Assembly: GCA_019456145.1 (NCBI GenBank)
Contig: VRUL01000012.1
Location: forward strand, 62,001 to 126,000
Direction: 5' to 3'
Length of the DNA stretch: 64,000 bases
From: Planctomycetota bacterium
GTDB taxonomy: Bacteria > Planctomycetota > Phycisphaerae > Sedimentisphaerales > Anaerobacaceae
The notes under the pieces were generated by a model. That model searched no databases and had not been told where the DNA came from. It saw nothing but the letters and a program-made list of their open reading frames with translations. Each line of letters starts with the position of its first letter. The first letter of the stretch is position 1. This document shows, piece by piece, positions 1 through 8,661 of this stretch. The position numbers were made by a program, and so were the translations under genes.

Positions 1-101
1 GAGGGATTATAAGGTAAAAATTTGAAAAGTTAAAGAGCCTGTTTGGCGGATACCGGCAGAGGGTGTCTTTGATTGGCAGGTATTGGGCCGGTTTTAATCG
101 T

Positions 102-1547
102 CTATCGCCGGGTCCTTGTTCTACTTGTACGGCGCAGCTTTCGCTTTTCCTCCAGCATTGTTTTGGCGAGTTTTTCGTAGCGCTCGTATCTGCTTACTAT
201 CAGGCCGTCAATTGTTACCGTCGTCTTTGCAGCATTTTCTTCGATAGCGAGCTTTCGTACGAAATCAAGCTCTGCTTTTACTTGCTGATATACTGCTTTT
301 GCCAGCATTGGTGAACTTGAACTTTGTTTGGTTGTCCACCCTCGCATCTCCCTTATTCCCGTTCTGTCTATGGCTTTTAATTCTTTTTCCATGCCTTCAA
401 AGGTTTTAATCCTTGCTTTTACCTTGTTCGGGTCTGTAAATGGGAGCGTTATGGTTACTTTTGGGGGCGAAGGCTTTGTTGCCATATCCAGACGGGACCT
501 TCTTGTTCTGTTGCTTCTGCTGCGACTGTAATTATCCTGATACCCTCCTCCTGTATTATATCCACTGTCCCTGGCACCGGTATTATATCCATTGTCCCTG
601 GCACCTGTGCGTCCCCGAGGGCTCCTTCGGGACCGGCTACCTCTCAGTGACTCCAGCAACTCTCGGCGCGTCTTTTCTTCTTGTATTTTCTCGGCAATTT
701 TTTCGAACCGAAGACTTCTATTTAATATCACACCATCTATTGCTGCTGTCGTTTTATTTGTGTTTTCCTCAGCAGCCTGCTTTCTCACGAATTCATACTC
801 TGCTCCGATCTGCTCATAAACCGCTTTTACGATATTAGTAGTAACGCCCTCTAATCCGTTAATCCACTCGGTTGTCACCTTCTGGCTTTGTGTTTCAACG
901 TTTTTTAAAGCATCCTCAAGGCCCTGAAACTTCCTTAGTCTTTGCTTAACGGCGTTCGGTTCAGTAAGCGGGTCTATATCGGCTATGGAGCTCAGGTCAA
1001 TATCCGGTTTGGTTTGTTGCTCGGCTTCTGTTTTTTTCTGTTCTTGTGTATTAAGAAGAACATTACCTTGCTGTATCTGAGCAGGGTAATTTGTTTTTGC
1101 ACCGTTTCTTCTCAACAATTCAACAATTTGTTTATGCCCTTTTACGTTCGCCCACCAAATTGGTGTTTTTGCATTCTCGTCTAGCGCATTTACATTTGAA
1201 CCTTTTGCAATAAGCAGAGCTACTACTTCTTGTTTGCCTGATGTCGCAGCAAGGTGCAATGGTGTCCAGCCTGCATTTCCCTTAGCGTTTGGGTTTGCGC
1301 CATTTGTAAGGAGGATTTGCACTACTTCCTTATGGCCACGCTCAGCCGCAGGGTGAAGGGGTGTAACACCGTCGACTATTTTGTTTGGATTCGCTCCATT
1401 TGAAATAAGTAATTTGACATTGGCAATGTCACCCTCACGAGCAGCCTGGTGCAGCGTTTTATTTGTGATAATCCCACTTTGTACGGCATAAGAGGTATTT
1501 ATGCTGAAAAACACACTTATCAGTATTGAAATAAGCAAAGTCTTCAC
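102..1547 (-). CDS. Exported ankyrin-repeat protein with a duplicated C-terminal domain
   Basis: The protein has a hydrophobic signal peptide ending near ...NTSYA. About four ankyrin repeats follow (roughly residues 30-155; repeated TPLH and GANPN signatures), which normally mediate protein-protein contacts. After them a helical module of about 110 residues occurs twice, near residues 190-305 and 370-481. Both copies share DPN-K-R-F-G-E, then KAVY, then FVRK-A-EEN, then TID-I-R. The copies are separated by an Arg/Gly/Tyr-rich linker containing GARDNGYNT and GARDSGYNT. I placed the start at the GTG at 1547 because GGAGGA lies 5-6 bases upstream; a TTG start twelve bases further out would overlap that ribosome site. 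It lies downstream of parB on the same strand with a 142-base gap. The function of the repeated C-terminal module is unknown to me; I infer a periplasmic scaffold. Confidence 0.75.
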   Translation of the reverse strand: MKTLLISILISVFFSINTSYAVQSGIITNKTLHQAAREGDIANVKLLISNGANPNKIVDGVTPLHPAAERGHKEVVQILLTNGANPNAKGNAGWTPLHLAATSGKQEVVALLIAKGSNVNALDENAKTPIWWANVKGHKQIVELLRRNGAKTNYPAQIQQGNVLLNTQEQKKTEAEQQTKPDIDLSSIADIDPLTEPNAVKQRLRKFQGLEDALKNVETQSQKVTTEWINGLEGVTTNIVKAVYEQIGAEYEFVRKQAAEENTNKTTAAIDGVILNRSLRFEKIAEKIQEEKTRRELLESLRGSRSRRSPRGRTGARDNGYNTGARDSGYNTGGGYQDNYSRSRSNRTRRSRLDMATKPSPPKVTITLPFTDPNKVKARIKTFEGMEKELKAIDRTGIREMRGWTTKQSSSSPMLAKAVYQQVKAELDFVRKLAIEENAAKTTVTIDGLIVSRYERYEKLAKTMLEEKRKLRRTSRTRTRR

Positions 1548-1689
1548 GTTATCCTCCAAAATTGCTTTAGGTTCAAAAAATACTAATCGTGTTATTTACC
1601 GGCCATTTAGTATGTCAAAATCAATTATACACCAAAAAGCCTGTCAATATGCATTTAAACCGGCGAATAACGATTTTTTTTTGCTAATT

Positions 1690-2643
1690 TTAAACCCTTT
1701 CCAGTGATTCGAGACCAATCTTTTCCGCTATTCTATCAAATTCATCGAGTGAATAAAACTCAATAATTATCTTTCCTCTATGGCCTTTTTTTCGTGTCTC
1801 AATGCTTACCTTTGTACCGAGCTGTGTGCAGAGTTTGTTTTCCAAGTCGAGAATATGAGGAGGTTTTGTGTGATCGTTCTTTCTTGGCTGGCTGGTGCCT
1901 GTAAGGTACCTACGGACCAGTCTTTCGACTTCACGGACGCTAAGCCTACCTGCCATTGCCCGATTTGCGAGTTTTCTACGAAGCTCCTCGGTAGGCAGAG
2001 CAAGTATCGCACGGGCGTGGCCCATAGTGAGCTGTCGATGAGCTAACATTTTCTTGATTACGTCAGGTAAGTCCATTAGTCGCAGATAGTTAGCAATTAC
2101 GGAGCGGTCTTCGCCGAGCCTCTCTGCAGCCTGGGCCTGTGTTAGAGAGAATGTGCTTAGATAGCTTTGGTAGCACTTTGCCCGTTCGATAGGATTTATG
2201 TCGGCCCTGTGAATGTTCTCAATCAATGACAATTCCAGCAATTGCTGATCGGTAGCCTGACGTACTAATGCTGGTATGGTCTTTAGTGATGCTAATTTAG
2301 CTGCCCGGAATCTTCTTTCACCGGCAATTAGCTCGAAACCGTCAGCGGCTGGACGAACGATAATCGGCTGAATTACACCATTGGCCTTAATAGACTCTGC
2401 CAAATTATCCAGCTCCTGCTGGTCCCAGACCGTTCGTGCCTGATAGGGATTCGGCGATATGGCTTCAAGGCTGATTTCCTGCAGCGAATTCTTTAACTCT
2501 TTATCCGCTGGGAAGTTAGCTTCTTTTTCATTTTCAGGCAATCGCCGATTAGCGTATGCGTCCCGAACAGTAGTTATCGGACTTAACAGCGATTCTAAGC
2601 CCCTACCGAGATGTTTTTGCTTTTCCTTCTTTTTGATAGCCAT
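1690..2643 (-). CDS. parB: Chromosome-partitioning protein ParB/Spo0J
   Basis: ParB is a CTP-dependent DNA clamp that loads at parS sites and spreads to organise and segregate the origin region. The 317 residues have the full layout. The N-terminal HLGRGLESLL stretch (11-20) matches the motif ParB uses to touch ParA. The ParB/Srx nuclease-like fold carries the CTP-binding GERR motif at 108-111 and ENIHR at 142-146. A helix-turn-helix lies near 167-189, and a C-terminal dimerisation region follows. AAAGGAG sits seven bases before the ATG. ParA is not encoded beside it, which is unusual because parA normally precedes parB. Two parS-like sites lie in the non-coding region upstream, so the protein and its targets are together. 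Confidence 0.96.
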   Translation of the reverse strand: MAIKKKEKQKHLGRGLESLLSPITTVRDAYANRRLPENEKEANFPADKELKNSLQEISLEAISPNPYQARTVWDQQELDNLAESIKANGVIQPIIVRPAADGFELIAGERRFRAAKLASLKTIPALVRQATDQQLLELSLIENIHRADINPIERAKCYQSYLSTFSLTQAQAAERLGEDRSVIANYLRLMDLPDVIKKMLAHRQLTMGHARAILALPTEELRRKLANRAMAGRLSVREVERLVRRYLTGTSQPRKNDHTKPPHILDLENKLCTQLGTKVSIETRKKGHRGKIIIEFYSLDEFDRIAEKIGLESLERV

Positions 2644-2894
2644 ATAGATACTCCTTTACAATACGGCGGCTGTTTTGCCCCGTATCCGTTACTAACGAGG
2701 TCCGTAAGCCAAGGGCCACAATGCAGGGTGATACTTTAGTTGTTACGGATTCTCAAAATGTTGCATCCTGATATTTATAAAGTTTTCTTCAGCCTGCTTC
2801 AACCCTGCATTTAAAGACCGTCCTAATTAATCTTTCGGAATTTTGCGAAAATTTCTGCAATATTGATAGATAAAAATTGCCTTTTATAAAAAAA

Positions 2895-2910
2895 AGTTTC
2901 ACGTGAAACA
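2895..2910. promoter_or_regulatory. parS: parS-like ParB-binding site 1
   Basis: The 16 bases aGTTTCACGTGAAACA contain a perfect 14-base palindrome and differ from the known parS consensus (TGTTNCACGTGNAACA) only at the first base. It lies about 250 bases upstream of parB. ParB nucleates here and then spreads, and binding so close may also repress parB. Confidence 0.88.
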
Positions 2911-3386
2911 ATGATAAGCTCAAAACAAGATAGTTCAACGATCGTTATTGGTGGCAGAATTTTGTGTTGATAAGAAATGGTTGAAGGTCATTCTAAGGAA
3001 TCGTTATTTTAAATATATGATACGAATCGGCAATTTCCAGAAGTTGACTTTCATGGAATGAACGATGATTCCAGTAGACATTACTAATAACATTAGTTTG
3101 TGAGTTAAGGCATAAATTGACAAATCAATGATTGTGATTATCGTTAATCTCTTTCTTGATTACAAGTTTCGCAAGAAAGAAATCGATTATGAAAGTATAT
3201 ACATAAGAACGTTTTTGAAGACCAGCGTGGCTATTCATATTTGTAACAAGATAGCTTCGCAAAGATAAAAAGGAAAACAATAACTGATGAAATTCTAATG
3301 TATCGATTTTTATTGCAGGATCTCATTTTGAAAAATGAAGAAAAGTACTCATACTTGGTATGGCGATTTGTTATCTATTTTCAATA

Positions 3387-3402
3387 TGTTTCACGTGGAA
3401 CA
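3387..3402. promoter_or_regulatory. parS: parS-like ParB-binding site 2
   Basis: TGTTTCACGTGGAACA is a full match to the degenerate parS consensus. It lies 492 bases from the first site in the same non-coding region and 17 bases before the heptamer array. Paired parS sites close to parB are typical of origin-proximal chromosome DNA. Confidence 0.92.
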
Positions 3403-3418
3403 ATTAAGAAAAAAAAGA

Positions 3419-3467
3419 AGTAAGGAGTAAGGAGTAAGAAGTAAGAAGTAAGAAGTAAGAAGTAAGA
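3419..3467 (+). repeat. Heptamer tandem array A (AGTAAGG x2, AGTAAGA x5)
   Basis: Seven perfect seven-base units occur in a row, two ending in G then five ending in A. The same family appears with seven copies at 5094-5142, on the other side of prfB. Because the period is seven, the TAA inside each unit falls in all three forward frames, so the array blocks translation in every plus-strand frame. Confidence 0.95.
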
Positions 3468-3928
3468 AGATAGTATACTGTATTAGAACACACTTTTATT
3501 TACAAAAGGCAGCACGTCTTGCATTCAGGAGTTAGTTATATATATACCATACTTCTAAAGTAAAAACATGCCTCTGATAACCATAATGTTATCATGCTGT
3601 CCTTTGATTTTCCTTTATATGTATTGTTTAAGCGGTGGATATGAAAAGTCCGGTGCGAGATGAAAACACTCACGCACTATTATAATACGACAGGAGTAAT
3701 AACAAGTGTGGCCTCTTTTTCGGCCGAGCAGAATACTATTGCAAATATCGAGTCGGGCCTGCTGAGAAGGTTGCCTGGGCAATGGAAGAAGCAAATGAGG
3801 TTTAGTCTATTTTGAAACCGCAGCTTTGCTTCTCGAATCGAGGGGCTTTTGAATTTGCAATTTTTCTTCGTGCCGATTAGATTAATGCGTCTATCGATAC
3901 AGTGCTGCTTGTAATAATAGTTTATTTA

Positions 3929-3956
3929 TTGCATTTTTTGCTTAATATGCTATAAA
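3929..3956 (+). promoter_or_regulatory. Candidate promoter of prfB
   Basis: TTGCAT is followed after 16 bases by TATAAA, with a TGC immediately before the -10 that would make an extended -10 element. The predicted transcript would start a short distance before the prfB ATG at 3989. The -35 match is weak, so the call rests mainly on the extended -10. Confidence 0.45.
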
Positions 3957-3988
3957 TGGTCTTTAATTTGAATGGGTGGAACGAAAAT

Positions 3989-5105
3989 ATGGAAACAGCG
4001 GAATTAAAATCAGCGATCCAAATGCTGGCGGCCCGGGTTGAAAAAATCCGGGACTGGCTTTGACTTGCCTAATAAGAAAAACTCCTTTGGAAAACTTGAA
4101 GAGAAGATGTCTCGTTCGGGTTTCTGGGACAATCCCGAAACAGCTCAATCCGTAGTCTCTCAACTAAGCGCCCTTAAGTCAGTGATCGAGCCTTTCGAAG
4201 AAATCCATCGCGAAGTCGAAGACCTGCGCGAGCTTTATGATCTTGCGGCGGCTGAATCAGACGAGGAGGAGCTGGCTCAATTAGAAGATGACCTTGCAAA
4301 CCTGGTCAAGAAATGCGAGCAAATCGAGTTATCAGGTCTGTTATCCAAGCCGGAGGACATGAAGAACTGTTTCTTTAGTATTCACGCCGGTGCAGGGGGG
4401 ACCGAGAGCTGTGATTGGGCCAATATGCTGCTTAGAATGTACTGCCGACATTTTGAAAAGAATAAATACAAGTTCCGGGAGCTTGCTATTACACCAGGAG
4501 AAGAGGTGGGAATTCGGTCAATAACCTTGCAAGTCAGAGGCCCTTTTGCATTTGGGAAACTATCGTGCGAGACCGGAGTGCATCGGCTTGTTAGAATAAG
4601 CCCGTTCGATTCACAGAAACGACGACATACGAGTTTTGCGGCCGTTGATTGTATTCCTGAATTTGATGACGATATAGATATCGAAATCGGCGAAGATGAT
4701 ATACGGATAGATTTTTACCGTGCCAGCGGGGCCGGGGGGCAGCATGTGAACAAGACCAGCTCGGCGGTACGGATTACACACGAGCCGACCGGCATCGTGG
4801 TTCAATGCCAGAACGAGCGCAGCCAGCACAAAAACAAGGCCCAGGCAATGAAGATGCTCACGGCAAAATTATATATGCTCGAAAAACAAAAACGCGATGC
4901 TGAATTAGCGAAACTTTATAGCAAGAAGGGTGAAATAGCCTGGGGCAACCAGATACGAAGCTATGTTTTGCAGCCTTACAGGATGGTTAAAGACCATCGC
5001 ACCAACTTTCAGACTGGCAATGTTGACGCAGTGCTGGACGGTGAACTCGACGGATTTATCGAGAGCTATCTGCGGCACCGGGCGAAAAAGATAAGTAAGG
5101 AGTAA
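3989..5105 (+). CDS. prfB: Peptide chain release factor 2, expressed by programmed +1 frameshift
   Basis: RF2 reads UGA and UAA stop codons and triggers peptide release on the ribosome. The first 24 codons run from the ATG at 3989 to an in-frame TGA at 4061. The main frame resumes at GAC (4062) and gives about 371 residues, close to the usual 365. The stop-codon-reading SPF tripeptide is at about residues 204-206 and the catalytic GGQ at 249-251, almost the positions known in E. coli RF2. The upstream part encodes the normal RF2 N-terminus, so the internal TGA is regulatory and not a mutation. The last three codons and the TAA stop lie inside a heptamer repeat array. Confidence 0.97.
4051..4064 (+). 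promoter_or_regulatory. Programmed +1 frameshift site of prfB (CTT TGA C)
   Basis: CTT at 4058-4060 is followed by TGA at 4061-4063 and C, the conserved RF2 autoregulatory recoding site. When RF2 is scarce the ribosome pauses at UGA, slips forward one base and reads GAC. The purine-rich stimulator usually found just upstream (AGGGGG) is weak here, being CGGGACTGG. Confidence 0.93.
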
Positions 5106-5142
5106 GGAGTAAGGAGTAAGGAGTAAGGAGTAAGGAGTAAGC
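5094..5142 (+). repeat. Heptamer tandem array B (AGTAAGG x6 plus AGTAAGC)
   Basis: Seven contiguous units, only the last differing by one base. The array begins inside the prfB reading frame, supplies its stop codon and ends six bases before the GTG of the next gene, where its final GGAG can serve as ribosome-binding sequence. The unit matches array A at 3419-3467, about 1.7 kb away. Confidence 0.96.
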
Positions 5143-5147
5143 AAGAC

Positions 5148-5507
5148 GTGAAGAGAATACCCGCAAAGAGCTTTTTGGATTTAACCGTATGGCAAAAAGC
5201 GCATCAGCTTGTGTTGACAATTTATAAACTAAGCGAGGGTTTTCCCAAAGATGAGATTTACGGCCTGACATCCCAGTTGAGGCGAGCAGCAGTGTCGATA
5301 CCAGCGAATATAGCAGAGGGTTTTAGTAAAAGAACAGCCCGCGATAAGGTCAGGTTTATGAATCATTCACAAGGTTCCTTAGAAGAGTGCCGGTATTATC
5401 TAATTCTTACCGATGATCTAAGATATGGAGAAGGACGTAAGCTGCTGGCTCAGGTTGAAGAGGTTAGCAAGCTGCTGAATGCTTATGCGAAAGCGATTGA
5501 GTCTTAG
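5148..5507 (+). CDS. Four-helix-bundle protein of the S23 / rRNA intervening-sequence family
   Basis: This 119-residue protein shows the family signature. It opens with F-DL-VWQKAH, continues with GL-SQLRRAAVSIPANIAEG near the middle and GSLEECRYYL further on, and is predicted to be all helical. Relatives form small homopentameric four-helix bundles. Some are encoded inside 23S rRNA intervening sequences, but many, like this one, stand alone, and their biochemical role is not established. Translation starts at GTG directly after heptamer array B, which provides GGAG ten bases upstream. The gene may have arrived together with the repeat, since it sits exactly at the array boundary. Confidence 0.88.
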   Translation: MKRIPAKSFLDLTVWQKAHQLVLTIYKLSEGFPKDEIYGLTSQLRRAAVSIPANIAEGFSKRTARDKVRFMNHSQGSLEECRYYLILTDDLRYGEGRKLLAQVEEVSKLLNAYAKAIES

Positions 5508-5560
5508 TTAGTAACGGGGCAGGTGCAAGAACAAGAACAAAAGAAAAAAGGATAAACAGA

Positions 5561-7096
5561 ATGAAAGAGATTATTGATGTCAAGCTAAGGATACGGACAG
5601 TTGATTTCAGTAAATGCAAGACAGATCTGCTTGCTGTAGGTCATTTCAGCGACGCCAAAGGATTAGACAAAGTGAACGCAGAACTCAACAGGAAACTTGA
5701 CGGTGCAATTGAGCGATTGATAGAGTTAGGCGATTTCGATGGAAAGGATGGTACCAGCGCAATTGTTTATGGCAACGCTAATATAGGTGCCAAGCGTGTT
5801 TTGCTTTTGGGATTAGGCGAAAAGAAAAAAGCAACGCTGGATACGATTCGTAAAGCAACGGCTAACGCAGCTAATAAGGCGGTATCAATGAAGGCGGAAA
5901 TCCTCAGTCTGGCTTTGCACAGGGCCTTCGGTGGGCGGTTTGACCCCGGGGCGATGGGACAGGCCTGCGCTGAAGGAACATATTTCGGGAGCTTTCGCTA
6001 TGATGAGTTTGTTACCGAAAGTGATGACGGGCGATTGGGGCAGCTAAGCGTTGAGGTGATAGACCCCGATTCGGCGAAGACAAGAAAGCTCAATAAAGGT
6101 ATTGTTATCGGCATCGTTATCGGACGAGCACAAAGTTATGCAAGGACTTTGATGAATCGGCCTGCCAACGTGGTCAATCCTGTTGAAATAGCGGCGGCTG
6201 CGAAAAAGATAGCCCGCGGGTGCAAGAGTTTAAGCTGTACGGTTTTTGACGAAAAGCAATTAGCCGCCAAAGGGATGGGGGGGATATTAGCGGTTGGTTC
6301 CGGTTCTCAAAATAAGCCACGACTAATTGTGCTGAAGTATACGCCGGCCAGTCAAGTCAGTCCAAAAGTGCCCACGGTCGGTTTGGTCGGTAAGGCGATA
6401 ACCTTCGATTCCGGCGGTATAAGCATCAAGCCGGCACACAATATGGACCAGATGAAATTAGATAAAACCGGCGGTATTGCGGTTTTATGCACGATGAAAG
6501 CGGTGGCGGAATTGGGATTGGGCGTTCGAGTTCTGGGTTTAATTCCTTCTGCGGAGAATTTACCGAGCGGAACAAGCTATCGGCCCGGTGATATTATTAC
6601 GACTTTCAGCAAAAAAACGGTCGAGGTCCAGAATACCGATGCCGAGGGGAGAATGGTCATGTGCGATGCGCTGCACTATGCCGATAAGGAAAAGTGCGAT
6701 ATTATTATTGATATAGCGACTTTGACGGGCGCCTGCAAGGTTGCGCTGGGCAGCTATATGGCGGGGCTGATGGGTAACGATGATAATCTGATCAAACAAC
6801 TACAAAAAGCGGCAGAAACCAGTGGCGAGAAGGTCTGGCCTATGCCGAGCGGTGAAGAGTACGCAAAAGAGATGAAGAGCAAGATCGCCGACTTGAAAAA
6901 CATCGGCAGCAAATGGGGAGGGGCGTGCACGGCAGCGGCGTTTTTGAGGCAGTTTGTAGGCGAGAGAAAATGGGCGCATCTTGACATCGCCGGTGTAGAG
7001 ATGTTTGAGAAGGCCACAGAAATCTGCACAGAAGGCTCAAGCGGATTCGGAGTTCGTCTATTGACGAGTTATCTTATGAGTCTGGCAGGAAAGTGA
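5561..7096 (+). CDS. pepA: Leucyl aminopeptidase, M17 family
   Basis: This is a cytosolic two-metal exopeptidase that removes N-terminal residues from peptides, normally as a hexamer. The 511 residues are a typical length. The variable N-terminal domain covers about 1-175. The catalytic domain follows with VGKAITFDSGG at 277-287 (metal and catalytic lysine K278, D283) and the family hallmark NTDAEGR at 358-364. All expected metal ligands are visible and the gene looks intact. It starts at ATG after a purine-rich AAAAGGAT. It runs in the same direction as folE and may share a transcript, but the gap of about 90 bases leaves this open. Confidence 0.95.
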   Translation: MKEIIDVKLRIRTVDFSKCKTDLLAVGHFSDAKGLDKVNAELNRKLDGAIERLIELGDFDGKDGTSAIVYGNANIGAKRVLLLGLGEKKKATLDTIRKATANAANKAVSMKAEILSLALHRAFGGRFDPGAMGQACAEGTYFGSFRYDEFVTESDDGRLGQLSVEVIDPDSAKTRKLNKGIVIGIVIGRAQSYARTLMNRPANVVNPVEIAAAAKKIARGCKSLSCTVFDEKQLAAKGMGGILAVGSGSQNKPRLIVLKYTPASQVSPKVPTVGLVGKAITFDSGGISIKPAHNMDQMKLDKTGGIAVLCTMKAVAELGLGVRVLGLIPSAENLPSGTSYRPGDIITTFSKKTVEVQNTDAEGRMVMCDALHYADKEKCDIIIDIATLTGACKVALGSYMAGLMGNDDNLIKQLQKAAETSGEKVWPMPSGEEYAKEMKSKIADLKNIGSKWGGACTAAAFLRQFVGERKWAHLDIAGVEMFEKATEICTEGSSGFGVRLLTSYLMSLAGK

Positions 7097-7185
7097 GCCA
7101 AGGTTTCCCCTTTTACGACGTAATCTAAAATGTGGTTCCGATGAATTAACACGAATTTGCAGAAATTGAGGAAACAGACAGGAAT

Positions 7186-7764
7186 ATGAAGGACAAAGGC
7201 AAAACGATTGTAGATACCGAAAGGATCGAGAAAGCTGTCAGGGAAATACTTCTTGCGGTTGGAGAAGATATTGAGCGTGAGGGTCTTAAGGAGACGCCTG
7301 AACGGGTGGCAAGGATGTATACCGAACTGCTGGCCGGTATGCAGAAAGACCCTAAAGAGCATCTTCGCAGTGTCTTTAAGGAAAACTATGAGGAAATCGT
7401 TCTTCTTCGCGGGGTGCCTTTTTACAGTATTTGCGAGCACCATCTGATGCCTTTTATCGGCCAGGCCAATGTTGCGTACCTTCCTTCGGGAGCGATCCTT
7501 GGTATCAGCAAATTGGCACGGATTGTGGATTGTTTTGCGCGGCGACTTCAGGCCCAGGAAAGGCTTACGTACCAGATAGCTGACTTCATAATGAATAACC
7601 TGAAGCCTCAAGGTGTCGCAGTCGTGCTGGAAGCTTCCCATAGCTGTATGACCATCCGCGGGGTAAAGAAGCCCGGCTCGGTGATGGTGACCTCGGCACT
7701 TCGCGGGATATTTAAGAGAGATTCGAAAAGCCGAAGCGAGATTATGAGCCTGATGCATAAATAG
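7186..7764 (+). CDS. folE: GTP cyclohydrolase I
   Basis: This enzyme converts GTP to 7,8-dihydroneopterin triphosphate, the first step to folate, biopterin and, through 6-carboxytetrahydropterin, queuosine. The 192 residues contain the zinc ligands C83 and H86 in CEHH and C154 in SHSCMT, the catalytic core residues around them, and the C-terminal [10 protein letters not shown]. Length and motifs are those of the classical type IA enzyme. A PTPS/QueD-family gene follows 82 bases downstream, consistent with the two working in one pterin pathway. Confidence 0.96.
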   Translation: MKDKGKTIVDTERIEKAVREILLAVGEDIEREGLKETPERVARMYTELLAGMQKDPKEHLRSVFKENYEEIVLLRGVPFYSICEHHLMPFIGQANVAYLPSGAILGISKLARIVDCFARRLQAQERLTYQIADFIMNNLKPQGVAVVLEASHSCMTIRGVKKPGSVMVTSALRGIFKRDSKSRSEIMSLMHK

Positions 7765-7846
7765 AAACTAACCGGGTATGGGGAAGAGAAGAAAATAAAT
7801 AAAATTCGAATTTCAACTTTAGCAAATTGGCAGATGGTTTTGAATT

Positions 7847-8644
7847 ATGCATAAAGCCGGCAGGCAGGTACGTTTTTCGATTAATCCTTTTTTGGCGAAG
7901 GACAGTTCCGGCTTTAATTCATTTGCCTCTCAGCCTGCGGGCGAAGGATTATCAATATTTTTCGAATTGTGTGTAGAGGTTACCGGTGAGGTTGAGCCTG
8001 CCACGGGGTTTGTTGTTAATGTAATCGATATCGACAAGAGGGTTCGTGAATTTGTGGTACCGGTTTTTGCCGAGCGAATAAGAGACAACTATCGGCAGGG
8101 CAAACATATCGGGCTGTTCGAAACAGCCGAACTTTTACGGTCTGCTCGGGGACAATTGGCTGATAAGTTTGGAGCAGCGAGGACAAGCAAATTGAGCTTG
8201 AAGCTGAATCCATTCAGGAAGTTAGAAATAGAGTCAGAGGACAACAAAATGATTTATTTCAGCGAGAAGTTCGAATTTGCGGCTACACACAAGCTGTGGA
8301 ACGATAAATTTTCCGACGAGCACAACTTCGAAGTTTTCGGCAAATGTGCAAATCCTACAGGTCACGGGCATAACTACATTGTTGAGGTCAAGATCAAGGC
8401 ACCGGAAGGCCGGGACAATTTCCGCATAGGAGATTTTGAAAGAATAGTGGATGACGAGCTTGTAGAAGTTCTGGACCACAAGAACTTGAATGTAGACGTT
8501 GCAGAGTTTAGCAAGACCAATCCCACGGTTGAAAATATTGCGGTTTTTGCGTGGAATAAACTGGCGGGTAAATTCGGAGAGGCGGTGCTGCACTGCGTTA
8601 CCATCTGGGAAACGGACAAGACGTACTGCTCATATTACGGATAA
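7847..8644 (+). CDS. Two-domain 6-pyruvoyl-tetrahydropterin synthase / QueD family protein
   Basis: The second half (about residues 135-265) is a complete PTPS fold. It has zinc ligands H148, H173 and H175, the catalytic cysteine C167, the D210-H211 pair and E256 in the C-terminal ETDKTY. The cysteine-to-HGH spacing (C-x5-HGH, as in GKCANPTGHGHNY) follows the animal-type PTPS pattern and not the shorter C-x3-HGH typical of QueD. The first half (about 1-125) looks like a degenerate copy of the same fold that has lost the HGH motif. Neighbouring folE makes the substrate. Whether the product is a biopterin-type cofactor or the queuosine precursor cannot be told from the sequence. An internal ATG near residue 135 could also give a single-domain form. 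Confidence 0.82.
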   Translation: MHKAGRQVRFSINPFLAKDSSGFNSFASQPAGEGLSIFFELCVEVTGEVEPATGFVVNVIDIDKRVREFVVPVFAERIRDNYRQGKHIGLFETAELLRSARGQLADKFGAARTSKLSLKLNPFRKLEIESEDNKMIYFSEKFEFAATHKLWNDKFSDEHNFEVFGKCANPTGHGHNYIVEVKIKAPEGRDNFRIGDFERIVDDELVEVLDHKNLNVDVAEFSKTNPTVENIAVFAWNKLAGKFGEAVLHCVTIWETDKTYCSYYG

Positions 8645-8661
8645 TTGATGGCAGGTAGAAG

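Larger units (their letters stand above)
2644..3928. other. AT-rich non-coding region between parB and prfB, possible origin-proximal DNA
   Basis: About 1.3 kb carries no convincing gene. It is AT-rich and contains two parS-like palindromes and a seven-copy heptamer array, all listed separately. I looked for DnaA boxes (TTATNCACA) and saw no convincing cluster, so an origin of replication is only a possibility. Near 3694-3807 a short open frame ends in a coding-looking stretch (YRVGPAEKVAWAMEEANEV) but has no start, so it may be a decayed gene end. Confidence 0.6.

Noticed and set aside
3694..3807. Open frame ending in YRVGPAEKVAWAMEEANEV between the heptamer array and prfB.
   Set aside because: It has coding-like composition but no start codon or ribosome site and a stop a few codons upstream; too short to support as a gene.
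2644..3928. Replication origin between parB and prfB.
   Set aside because: parS sites and AT-richness fit, but I see no DnaA-box cluster and no dnaA, dnaN or gyrase genes nearby, so it is not called.
4061..4063. Premature stop making prfB a pseudogene.
   Set aside because: The stop is the conserved programmed frameshift site with CTT before and C after, and the frame resumes with the correct RF2 sequence.
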